Of a DNA stretch of 25,258 nt, positions 8,938 to 14,658 are shown piece after piece (position 1 is the first letter of the stretch; every line of letters starts with the position of its first letter). Source of the stretch: an uncultured Clostridia bacterium (GTDB taxonomy: Bacteria > Bacillota > Clostridia > TANB77 > CAG-508); contig CAKPPS010000019.1 in the NCBI GenBank assembly GCA_934177795.1, positions 1-25,258 on the forward strand. Reading direction: 5' to 3'. The translations under genes were made by a program, and so were the position numbers. Under the pieces are notes generated by a model. That model had not been told where the DNA came from, searched no databases, and was given only the letters and a program-made list of their open reading frames with translations.

Positions 8938-9588
8938 TTATGGTAACATCATATCACCAGCATCCCATAACAAAATCATGAATTTTTCATTCAAATCTTC
9001 CTTAGCAGAAATATTGAATTGGACCGCTGCCTCTTCTGGTTCCCAATATTTTTGCTTGACTTTGCATACTTCTTCCCAGGTAGGCCATCTGTCCTGACCA
9101 AATATAGCCACTATTTTAGTATTTCCTGGAATTAATACATCTTTTTCACTATAATTTCTTGTTAAGATTTCCCTGTATTTTTTTATTATTTTAGCCTTTA
9201 TGTTTCTTTCTGTTCTTTCATAAATGCTCTTAGATCTCCACAAGTGCAGTCTATATTCTTCCTGGTTTACATACTCTGATTTAGGTGGATGAACTTGAAT
9301 CACCAATTCATTATCTTTCCAGAAAACATCTTTTGCATTCGCCATTTCTTCATAAGTAGGACATCGCCCGTCTGCTACTAAAGAAATATGTTCCCATACT
9401 TGTTCATTTTTTGGATTTAGTTCTACCAGTTCGCATCTTAATGGTTCTTTGAGATCTGGTACTATAACTATATATTCTCGTTTTTTGCAGCCCAAAAACG
9501 ACCGATTTTTTGCCTTTTCTGTAATGAAATCTGAATATATCATTATTCCTTCATCATGTTGTCTTTCATTTGTTTTTAATTGTTTCAT
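8938..9588 (-). CDS. Tandem DUF7694-like domain protein, function unknown
   Basis: A 216-aa soluble protein made of two copies of one module. Copy 1 (about residues 64-119) reads VWEHISLVADGRCPTYEEM and continues to HPPKSEYVN and LHLWRS. Copy 2 (about 157-211) reads IVAIFGQDRWPTWEEVCKVK and continues to AVQFNISAKED and ILLWDA. The pattern W-E-H-x-S ... R-x-P-T-[WY]-E-E-[MV] ... D/E-x-F/Y-W ... HPP-x-S-E-Y-V-N ... L-H-L-W is that of DUF7694, a small domain I associate with phages and mobile elements. A basic helix links the copies. The second copy has lost the HPP-SEYVN core. The start at 9588 has AAGGAG 6 bases upstream and a near-perfect promoter at 9671-9699. Assignment is from pattern memory only. 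Confidence 0.7.
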   Translation of the reverse strand: MKQLKTNERQHDEGIMIYSDFITEKAKNRSFLGCKKREYIVIVPDLKEPLRCELVELNPKNEQVWEHISLVADGRCPTYEEMANAKDVFWKDNELVIQVHPPKSEYVNQEEYRLHLWRSKSIYERTERNIKAKIIKKYREILTRNYSEKDVLIPGNTKIVAIFGQDRWPTWEEVCKVKQKYWEPEEAAVQFNISAKEDLNEKFMILLWDAGDMMLP

Positions 9589-9670
9589 CTTTTTCTCCTT
9601 ATATTTACTAATAGAAACTTATCTTAAAAAAATTTATTTTCTAAGATATACTTGAATTTGTTGCTCATTT

Positions 9671-9699
9671 ATTATACTAAAAATTAACATAATTGTCAA
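9671..9699 (-). promoter_or_regulatory. Consensus promoter for the DUF7694-like gene
   Basis: Minus-strand TTGACA (9694-9699) and TATAAT (9671-9676) with a 17-base spacer: a full consensus. It is back to back with the plus-strand promoter at 9717-9745. Confidence 0.85.
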
Positions 9700-9716
9700 T
9701 TGGTTTTTCTACGCTC

Positions 9717-9745
9717 TTGATTGTTTTATGTAAATAATGTATAAT
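9717..9745 (+). promoter_or_regulatory. Promoter for the small membrane protein
   Basis: TTGATT (9717-9722) and TATAAT (9740-9745), 17-base spacer. The transcript would have a leader of about 100 bases containing a short hairpin (CACC-TTAG-GGTG near 9799-9810). Confidence 0.8.
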
Positions 9746-9850
9746 ATAAATAGTATAAGTTTCGTACTTATTTTATATAAATTTTTTCTCGCTTTTTCAC
9801 CTTAGGGTGGTTCATATATATTAAAAATTTTTTTTGGAGGAAAGCGTATT

Positions 9851-10210
9851 ATGTTAATAGCTATTTATTTTTTCATCGCTAATTATTTTTTACCATCAGT
9901 TGGAGCTTATTTTATAGCTCTAACTCCAAGCTTTATAATTTTAGCCGGCATTGTTATTCTTTTTAGCGCTGTCGGAATAAAATTTAACAATCTTGGTACA
10001 ACTATAACCAATGCCTTATTTACAGCAATTGGTTATATCGTTAAGACTTTTATTAATGGTATAAGTTGGATCATTAAAAATGCATTCCGGCTTTTGCCTA
10101 ATATCTTCAACCGTTGTAAACGAATACTAACCAATGCAGGTTTAAAACCTGCTGTTAGTAACATTTTATCAGTCATTATTGCAATAATATTTTTAATTAT
10201 TGTTATATAA
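9851..10210 (+). CDS. Small membrane protein, function unknown
   Basis: A 119-aa very hydrophobic protein. There are two N-terminal membrane segments (roughly residues 1-40, including FIILAGIVILFSAVGI), an amphipathic middle (AIGYIVKTFINGISWIIKNA), a short basic stretch (NRCKRILTNAGLK) and a C-terminal membrane segment (SVIIAIIFLIIVI). No enzyme motif is visible. GGAGG lies 10 bases upstream of the ATG, a strong promoter is at 9717-9745 and a strong terminator follows, so it is a complete single-gene unit. It could be a hypothetical accessory membrane protein or a phage-type holin-like protein; nothing in the sequence decides. Confidence 0.75.
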   Translation: MLIAIYFFIANYFLPSVGAYFIALTPSFIILAGIVILFSAVGIKFNNLGTTITNALFTAIGYIVKTFINGISWIIKNAFRLLPNIFNRCKRILTNAGLKPAVSNILSVIIAIIFLIIVI

Positions 10211-10246
10211 ACTGAGATATTTAACATAACTGAAGGAGGTGTTGGT

Positions 10247-10291
10247 AAAAAAGAAAATTCGTTGATTAATATCAACGAGTTTTCTTTTTAT
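10247..10291 (+). terminator. Terminator after the small membrane protein
   Basis: AAAGAAAATTCGTTGAT pairs with ATCAACGAGTTTTCTTT around TAAT, with one G-T pair, followed by T-rich sequence. An AAGGAGG motif at 10233-10239 just upstream is followed only by a seven-codon frame, so no second gene is called. Confidence 0.8.
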
Positions 10292-10379
10292 TATAAATTA
10301 TATGGTAATGCACATCATTCATTTAGATGTTATTCTTTTCTTTAATTCTCCATACTTTTTTCTTTGCCGTTAAGTTATA

Positions 10380-10406
10380 AAAATATAATTCATTAAATTA
10401 TATTTT
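10380..10406. terminator. Probable terminator of the 279-aa gene
   Basis: AAAATATAATT (10380-10390) pairs with AATTATATTTT (10396-10406). The stem is all A-T; on the minus strand it ends in a short T-run. Located 20 bases past the stop codon at 10427. Confidence 0.45.
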
Positions 10407-10426
10407 GGCTTATTTCATAAAACATT

Positions 10427-11266
10427 CTATCTTTCTTCACTTTCTTTCCTTTTTTCTTTATACTTTAATCTTTCAGGTAAAATAATTTCTGGAACTAGAA
10501 CATTTCCATTTTCAATTTGAGCAATCGGAATATATTCTTTATAATTTCTTTGCAAATCTTTACTATCATACATTGGAAGTATTATCTGTTTTACTACTTG
10601 TCTAAAATAATCATTCTTCATTCCATCATATTTGTATGGAAGTACTTCTTCTATTTTTTCTCTAGATATCCCTTGTCTTATTAAATCTTTTACTCTAGCA
10701 TTTCTTAATTTTCCATACTCATTTTCACCAATTACTTTAATTCTATAATGACTTCGATTATTGTCATCTAAAAATAATATATCTTCCCACGGTATTACAT
10801 AAGTTTCATGACATGCTGTGCCATGACTCAAGTATGAGCCATCCCATCCTTTTCCAATATAATCTATAATTAATTCTTTTTTTGTTCTATAATCCAAATA
10901 AAAACATCCGTCAGTTTCATAAGTTGGACAAAATTTTCCATTATTCCAATATATTATTGCTACACCTTTTGTTCCTATTTCTTCTGCTTTTTTCTTAATC
11001 TGTTCCATATAGTCAAATACAGTATTTCTATTTCCGTTTTGTCCACCCACTGCTATCGGCATATTTCCTATTGCCGTATCTGCTCTCATACAAAATTCAT
11101 CTTGATTTTTATATGTATCAAGTAGCTTTTGTATTTCCTCTTCGTTTTCTACTATAAAAAAATTAGAATAGGCTGGTAATTTATATCTTTTGGCCAGTAA
11201 ATATCCTCTTGCTTTTCCATATTTAGATATTTCTTTAATATCACTTATTTTGCTTCCATCTAACAT
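10427..11266 (-). CDS. Hypothetical 279-aa protein, possibly ATP-grasp-related
   Basis: A soluble protein with no signal peptide or membrane segment. The N-terminal region (GKARGYLLAKRYKLPAYSNF, then FCMRADTAIGNMPIAVGGQ) loosely recalls the N-terminal nucleotide-binding part of PEP synthase/ATP-grasp proteins (a lysine-containing start, a hydrophobic substrate stretch and an R-x-D loop). The middle contains conserved-looking WNNGKFCPTYETDGCFYLDY and GTACHETYVIPWED. The C-terminus is Lys/Glu-rich. I cannot assign a function; the ATP-grasp idea is only a guess from pattern. The start at 11266 has AAAGGAG 7 bases upstream. It lies in the accessory stretch between leuS and tRNA-Thr. Confidence 0.75.
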   Translation of the reverse strand: MLDGSKISDIKEISKYGKARGYLLAKRYKLPAYSNFFIVENEEEIQKLLDTYKNQDEFCMRADTAIGNMPIAVGGQNGNRNTVFDYMEQIKKKAEEIGTKGVAIIYWNNGKFCPTYETDGCFYLDYRTKKELIIDYIGKGWDGSYLSHGTACHETYVIPWEDILFLDDNNRSHYRIKVIGENEYGKLRNARVKDLIRQGISREKIEEVLPYKYDGMKNDYFRQVVKQIILPMYDSKDLQRNYKEYIPIAQIENGNVLVPEIILPERLKYKEKRKESEER

Positions 11267-11441
11267 AAAAATTCTCCTTTACTATATTTCTTTTGCCATA
11301 ATAATGTCAAAGATATGTATACCCACAATGGTATTTTTGTCTATTACTATGTTTTTAATTCAACATAATTTTTTATATTTGGCAATACCTTTTGAATAAC
11401 TTTTGCCACCAATTATACGAATCATCGTAAGAGAGGTAATG

Positions 11442-11555
11442 ATGTTTATGGTTAAAATAATACTATTTTTTATACTATCATTTATGTTATCTTTAATATT
11501 AAACGTTGCCTTAACTGCAGTTCTTTACAAGAACTGGGTTGATGCAACTATATAA
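11442..11555 (+). CDS. Small hydrophobic peptide, candidate type I toxin
   Basis: A 37-aa peptide beginning MFMVKIILFFILSFMLSLIL, a single predicted membrane helix, and ending in the polar tail YKNWVDATI. GAGAGG lies 5 bases before the ATG (in-frame ATGs also at 11439 and 11448). It is followed at once by a bidirectional terminator, and a consensus promoter on the opposite strand drives a short RNA that overlaps the 3' end of its message. Small membrane peptide plus convergent antisense RNA is the layout of type I toxin-antitoxin loci such as txpA/RatA and bsrG/SR4. No sequence match to a named toxin is claimed. Confidence 0.5.
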   Translation: MFMVKIILFFILSFMLSLILNVALTAVLYKNWVDATI

Positions 11556-11557
11556 AT

Positions 11558-11646
11558 AAAAAAGCTCACATCTGTAAATTTGACGATTTCGATGTGAGTT
11601 TTTATATCTATTCGGCAAAACCACGTTTGTGGATTTGTCATTTCCT
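11558..11646 (-). ncRNA. Candidate antisense RNA (antitoxin), copy 1
   Basis: Predicted from a consensus minus-strand promoter (TTGACT 11676-11681, TATAAT 11653-11658, 17-base spacer) and a terminator made of CTCACATC (11565-11572) and GATGTGAG (11591-11598) with a T-run on either strand. The RNA of about 90 nt would start near GGAAATGA, contain a 5' hairpin (CCAC-GTTT-GTGG, 11621-11632) and overlap about 45 nt of the 3' end of the peptide message. A near copy of promoter and layout is at 14430-14563. Confidence 0.5.
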
Positions 11647-11652
11647 ATATTC

Positions 11653-11681
11653 ATTATACATAGATATTTAAGAAAAGTCAA
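11653..11681 (-). promoter_or_regulatory. Promoter of antisense RNA copy 1
   Basis: TTGACT-N17-TATAAT on the minus strand. The sequence from the -35 through GTATAAT and TATAGGAAATGA recurs almost unchanged at 14522-14563. Confidence 0.75.
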
Positions 11682-11898
11682 ATAAAATTTCACAATTAAA
11701 ATTATTTACAAATTTATATTTTTTCAAATATTCTTCTAACTCTGATAATTTTATCTTTTTAGATAAGTTTGAAATATACACATCATTTGAATAATTGAAA
11801 ACTAAAAAAGTAATATTTTTAATAATCACTTTATGTGGTTCAATATATGTAAGATATCTGTCGTGATGAATAAGTAAATTTTTGACAATTATAACTTT
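11668..11898 (-). pseudogene. 5'-truncated gene remnant, function unknown
   Basis: A minus-strand frame open for 76 codons, ending TFLVFNYSNDVYISNLSKK then LSELEEYLKKYKF and CEILFDFS. The composition looks like a real soluble protein. There is no ATG in the frame and no ribosome binding site. The frame closes at its 5' side exactly where the promoter of the plus-strand radical SAM operon begins (-35 at 11882). I read it as the C-terminal part of a gene cut off by arrival of the operon. Its stop overlaps the antisense-RNA promoter. Confidence 0.4.
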
Positions 11899-11910
11899 TT
11901 ATGTTAATAT
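11882..11910 (+). promoter_or_regulatory. Promoter of the radical SAM operon
   Basis: TTGACA (11882-11887), 17-base spacer, TAATAT (11905-11910). A second -10-like TATAAT follows at about 11928. The leader to the first ATG is about 60 bases. Confidence 0.65.
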
Positions 11911-11978
11911 ATAAAAGGTGACAATGGTATAATGTATAATTCTTTTGAATTATACAAGCAACATTAGGAGGTAATAAA

Positions 11979-12767
11979 ATGTTACGAGAAAACAAAAGTA
12001 GAGCTTTTACAAATGGCAAAGTGTATTCTTTGTTGACGGAGGACGGCTACCCTATAGAGGTAACCGATACTTTTCTTCCTTTTTATACTAAGGATGCAAT
12101 TGGTACCAAGCAAAACATTCTCCATAACTACGACGTCGCTGATCGGACTGAAAGATGGATGATTGGCGTATCCTGTATGTCTGGATGTCCCGTTGGTTGC
12201 AAATTTTGTGCTACAGGTCAGTTGCCCAAATGGAAGCCTCTCTCTGCAGAAGAAATTGTAGAACAAGTGATGTTTATTTTGGAAAAAAACCCTGAATATT
12301 CTCCTGCTAATGCCAAGGAATTTAAGATTAATTATACCCGAATGGGTGAACCTTTCTTGAATATTGAAGCAGTGAAAAAAGCAATTGAAATTATTGATGG
12401 GAAATTTCCGAATGTCCACCACTATATTTCTACTATCGGCATTGCAGGTAGTGATTTCTCATGGATTAAAGGCTGCATCACACTCCAGATTTCGCTTCAT
12501 TCTTTTGATGAAGCACATCGTAATTGGCTTATTCCCTACAAAAGGAAAATGACAATACCAGAGCTTGGAAGAATTCGCACAAGTTCTAAACTCAAAACCA
12601 CATTGAATATGACTCTTGTTGAAGAAAGTGACTTTGACATTGAAAGCCTGAAAAAGTATTTTGATAAAGAACATTTCTTCGTCAAACTCTCGCCCATCAA
12701 TCCAAATGCTACTTCTGACCAAAATCATATCCGTGAAGGGGTTATTCAAAGCAAAAATTTATTGTAA
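11979..12767 (+). CDS. RlmN/Cfr-like radical SAM protein lacking its C-terminal tail
   Basis: A 262-aa radical SAM protein. The cluster motif is C70-x3-C74-x2-C77 (CPVGCKFCATG). Further RlmN-family motifs occur in order: MGEPFLN (122-128), STIGIAG (151-157), SLHSFDEAHRNWLIPYKRK (172-190) and VKLSPINP (235-242). RlmN and Cfr methylate adenosines of 23S rRNA (RlmN also tRNA) using a C-terminal Cys in an ACGQL-type motif that carries the methyl group. This protein stops about 20 residues after SPINP and lacks that tail; the tail is encoded separately at 13921-14046. The N-terminal accessory domain of RlmN is also short. The position of the RlmN resolving Cys (7 before the first cluster Cys) is Gly63. 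AGGAGG lies 7 bases upstream. The gene is visibly richer in G+C than its neighbours and on the opposite strand, suggesting acquisition. The substrate is unknown. Confidence 0.85.
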   Translation: MLRENKSRAFTNGKVYSLLTEDGYPIEVTDTFLPFYTKDAIGTKQNILHNYDVADRTERWMIGVSCMSGCPVGCKFCATGQLPKWKPLSAEEIVEQVMFILEKNPEYSPANAKEFKINYTRMGEPFLNIEAVKKAIEIIDGKFPNVHHYISTIGIAGSDFSWIKGCITLQISLHSFDEAHRNWLIPYKRKMTIPELGRIRTSSKLKTTLNMTLVEESDFDIESLKKYFDKEHFFVKLSPINPNATSDQNHIREGVIQSKNLL

Positions 12768-12779
12768 GGGAGACATGTT

Positions 12780-13511
12780 ATGCCTGTTAAAAGTGGAATT
12801 TTTAGGTACAGAGTAATTACTAACTTAGACTGCAATATGAAGCCTAATTGCTACTTTTGCTATCAGCCTGATAAGCGGAAGTTACGGCTCGATATTGAAA
12901 AAGCACGCGAAACTATGAGAAAAATAGGTGTCCTTAAAAGAGCAACCATCATGGGTGGAGAATCAACTTTGCTTGACAACCTACCTGACTTTATTTCTCT
13001 TTGTAGAGAATATGTTACTGATGATATTTGCTTGGTGACAAATGCTATTTTGTTGGATGAAGCAAAAATCCGTAGTTACAAAGAAACTGGATTGACAGAA
13101 GTTGCAATTTCCATTTCCTCTTTAGAACAATATCATCAGAGACGTGAGCAATGTTTGTTATGTAAACAATATATTCCTAATACAAGAATTAATATTCCGA
13201 AATGTTGGGAATCTACTGGTGACAAACTGGTACACATGCTTCGCGAAATTTTAGAAGATGATTTCTATGTCATTGTATGTGAAGATTTAATGGGGAGATA
13301 TGGTGAGTTCGACTTCGAAGAAAAGTTGCCTGCTGTCAAAATTAAAGACGACAAACATAATTTCTTCGATTATACCTGGAATGGCCATCAATTTGGTGTT
13401 TTTGGACATTATAGTGGCTATGATGATACAGATATTATCATTACACCTGTTGGAAACTTTTGCAAATGGGAAATGTACTGCAAGAAAGTAGGAAACACAT
13501 GCTTAAAATAG
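12780..13511 (+). CDS. Second radical SAM protein with CX5CX2C cluster motif
   Basis: A 243-aa protein. Near the N-terminus TNLDCNMKPNCYFCY gives C18-x5-C24-x2-C27, two residues longer than the standard CX3CX2C spacing; such variants are known in a few radical SAM families (HmdB is one). GGE (59-61, in MGGESTLLDNLP) fits the SAM-amino-group motif, and LVTNAILL and VAISISS fit later barrel strands. Seven further Cys (125, 128, 142, 167, 228, 234, 241), including FCKWEMYC near the end, could bind an extra metal centre. GGGAG lies just upstream, 12 bases after the previous stop. Its last 13 bases overlap the methyltransferase gene. Reaction and substrate are unknown. Confidence 0.8.
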   Translation: MPVKSGIFRYRVITNLDCNMKPNCYFCYQPDKRKLRLDIEKARETMRKIGVLKRATIMGGESTLLDNLPDFISLCREYVTDDICLVTNAILLDEAKIRSYKETGLTEVAISISSLEQYHQRREQCLLCKQYIPNTRINIPKCWESTGDKLVHMLREILEDDFYVIVCEDLMGRYGEFDFEEKLPAVKIKDDKHNFFDYTWNGHQFGVFGHYSGYDDTDIIITPVGNFCKWEMYCKKVGNTCLK

Positions 13512-13939
13512 ACTTTGGTAGTGGTTACAATCCCAAAATAGGATATAAAACATGTGATGTAACTTATGCACCTTTTCTAGATTATGTATATGATGAAGAA
13601 AAAAATCAGATTCTGTACTGTGAAAAAGGAAGTGTAGATGAATTCTACTTGCGGAATGTAGTTCATCATGTAAAAGACTTAACAAGGCTGTTTGAATGTC
13701 TAAAATATTATCTAAAGGAAAACGGAATTATTACTATTATTGATGCTCGAAAAGAATATTTTTTACAAAATGTAATTTTAGACATCATTTGGTATAGGTA
13801 TGTGATTCCCAGATATGATGTATGGTTTTCAAAGAGTTATAGGGACTACATCGAGGTTTTAACAAAACTTGGTTTTGTTAAAATAGATTATCACATCTGT
13901 GAAGAAAAGGAGGTCTCAATATGGCTGAAAAAATTATGA
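13499..13939 (+). CDS. Small class I SAM-dependent methyltransferase-like protein
   Basis: A 146-aa protein that begins almost directly with motif I (MLKIDFGSGYNPKIGYKTCD): a D-x-G-x-G SAM-binding loop and an acidic residue at the next strand. EFYLRNVVHHVKDLTRLFEC resembles the post-II/motif IV helix, NGIITIIDARKE a motif V/VI strand, and YIEVLTKLGFVKIDYHI a C-terminal strand pair. It is shorter than the usual 200-250 aa, so it may be a minimal or partner-dependent enzyme. The start at 13499 has AGGA nearby and overlaps the preceding gene by 13 bases; its last 19 bases overlap the tail ORF. The overlaps suggest translational coupling. It is more A+T-rich than the first gene and the tail. Confidence 0.7.
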   Translation: MLKIDFGSGYNPKIGYKTCDVTYAPFLDYVYDEEKNQILYCEKGSVDEFYLRNVVHHVKDLTRLFECLKYYLKENGIITIIDARKEYFLQNVILDIIWYRYVIPRYDVWFSKSYRDYIEVLTKLGFVKIDYHICEEKEVSIWLKKL

Positions 13940-14046
13940 AGCAGTTAGCTGATGCTGGCTACGATTATGCTGTTGCGATTGCAACCCAGGCTGAAATCGA
14001 TGCTGGTGCTGCCTGCGGTCAGCTTAGCCTGATTGTGGAATCGTAA
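13921..14046 (+). CDS. Detached RlmN-type C-terminal tail, 41 aa
   Basis: The peptide starts MAEKIMKQLADAGYDYAVAI and ends EIDAGAACGQLSLIVES. GAACGQL with preceding EID and a hydrophobic/aromatic strand matches the C-terminus of RlmN (E. coli ends its core with DIDAACGQL), where the Cys is the methyl-carrying catalytic residue; here it is Cys32. AAGGAGG stands 7 bases before the ATG, inside the methyltransferase gene. Joined to the 262-aa protein at 11979-12767 it would give an RlmN-like core of about 300 residues, with the helix KNLL continuing into AEKIMKQL. A RiPP precursor is an alternative reading (a small ORF beside radical SAM genes), but the ACGQL match argues against it. Base composition matches the first gene rather than the two between. 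Confidence 0.75.
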   Translation: MAEKIMKQLADAGYDYAVAIATQAEIDAGAACGQLSLIVES

Positions 14047-14058
14047 ACATGAACTAAA

Positions 14059-14105
14059 AGCCTTCTAAGGCTCCCCTAGAGATATTATCTCTAGGGGTTG
14101 TTGTC
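14059..14105 (+). terminator. Tandem hairpins ending the radical SAM operon
   Basis: A small hairpin (AGCCTT 14059-14064 / AAGGCT 14067-14072) is followed by a strong 11-bp stem, CCCCTAGAGAT (14073-14083) with ATCTCTAGGGG (14087-14097), then TTGTTGT. It begins 12 bases after the tail ORF. Confidence 0.85.
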
Positions 14106-14107
14106 GT

Positions 14108-14200
14108 GTGTGCCCAGCATGGGGCAACAACTCGTGGGTAAAAGTCCCATACAGTACCTGGTAGTGGCGAACTGTTAATAAATAACATTACCACATGGGG
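14108..14200 (+). mobile_element. 5' remnant of a group IIC intron
   Basis: The sequence starts GTGTGCCCAGCATGGGG and continues with TGGGTAAAAGTCCCATACAG. The order GTGYGCCC-(A/G)GCATGGG ... GGGT-(G/A)-(A)-AGTCCC is the 5' end of domain I of group IIC introns such as that of Oceanobacillus iheyensis. Class C introns insert just downstream of terminator hairpins, and this one sits about 10 bases past the strong stem at 14073-14097. No maturase/reverse transcriptase ORF and no domain V were found downstream, so it is a decayed fragment of about 90 bases. Recognition is from memory of the intron consensus. Confidence 0.55.
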
Positions 14201-14204
14201 CATA

Positions 14205-14288
14205 TCATCTTCTGCATAAAGATATAAACTCTATCTCTACAATATGCTCTCTGATTTTCTCTTTTTGAATTTGAACATCTTCAAACAT
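14205..14288 (-). pseudogene. Possible gene fragment, 27 codons
   Basis: A minus-strand frame reading MFEDVQIQKEKIREHIVEIE and ending FISLCRR, open eight further codons upstream to a TAG. The Lys/Glu-rich composition looks coding, but there is no clear ribosome binding site. It abuts the intron remnant, so it may be debris of a disrupted gene. Confidence 0.25.
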
Positions 14289-14429
14289 TACTCTTGTTAT
14301 TATTGTTTTTTTCTATTTCATTTTATTTACATTTTTATGACATTGGTATAATTCGAGCTGTGAATTCTAACAAAAAGACATTTTCTTTGCGAAAATTTGT
14401 TTTTATTCTATTGATTCTCAATTAAAGAA

Positions 14430-14528
14430 TAAAAAATAACAACACATTCTTCTCTCTACCAAAATTGCGAATGTGTTGTTATAACTATATATAGTGGTAA
14501 CCGCATTCACTGCGGTTATTCATTTCCT
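14430..14528 (-). ncRNA. Candidate antisense-type small RNA, copy 2 (no partner peptide seen)
   Basis: Driven by the minus-strand promoter at 14535-14563. The RNA of about 100 nt would have a 5' hairpin (TAACCGCA 14498-14505 / TGCGGTTA 14511-14518), a self-complementary ACTATATATAGT (14484-14495) and a terminator (AACAACACATTC 14438-14449 / GAATGTGTTGTT 14469-14480, A-run 14431-14436). Promoter and first bases (TATAGGAAATGA) match copy 1 at 11646-11681, but the RNA body differs. No peptide gene with a ribosome binding site converges on it. Confidence 0.5.
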
Positions 14529-14534
14529 ATACTT

Positions 14535-14563
14535 ATTATACACAGATATTTTATAAATGTCAA
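14535..14563 (-). promoter_or_regulatory. Promoter of small RNA copy 2
   Basis: TTGACA (14558-14563), 17-base spacer containing AAAATATCTGTG, TATAAT (14535-14540). Confidence 0.75.
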
Positions 14564-14658
14564 ATAATTTTCAATTTATATGGAAAGTAGTATCTATTAA
14601 GTAATTCGTAGCTCTATTTAGTGTCTACATACCAGTCATTCTCATTAGAATAATATTT

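Noticed and set aside
10233..10260. AAGGAGG followed by a possible TTG start
   Set aside because: The frame is only seven codons and lies within the terminator arm.
10033..10275. An 80-codon minus-strand frame opposite the small membrane protein
   Set aside because: It runs through the terminator of the plus-strand gene and has no translation signal.
11281..11310. TTGACA...TATAGT promoter for the 279-aa gene
   Set aside because: The spacer is 18 and the start of transcription would fall inside the ribosome binding site.
11511..11693. A 60-codon minus-strand frame in the antisense RNA region
   Set aside because: It begins upstream of the predicted RNA start, lacks a ribosome binding site, and spans a promoter and a terminator hairpin.
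11982..12749. Two long minus-strand frames opposite the first radical SAM gene
   Set aside because: Shadows of the plus-strand gene, which carries all RlmN-family motifs and a strong ribosome binding site.
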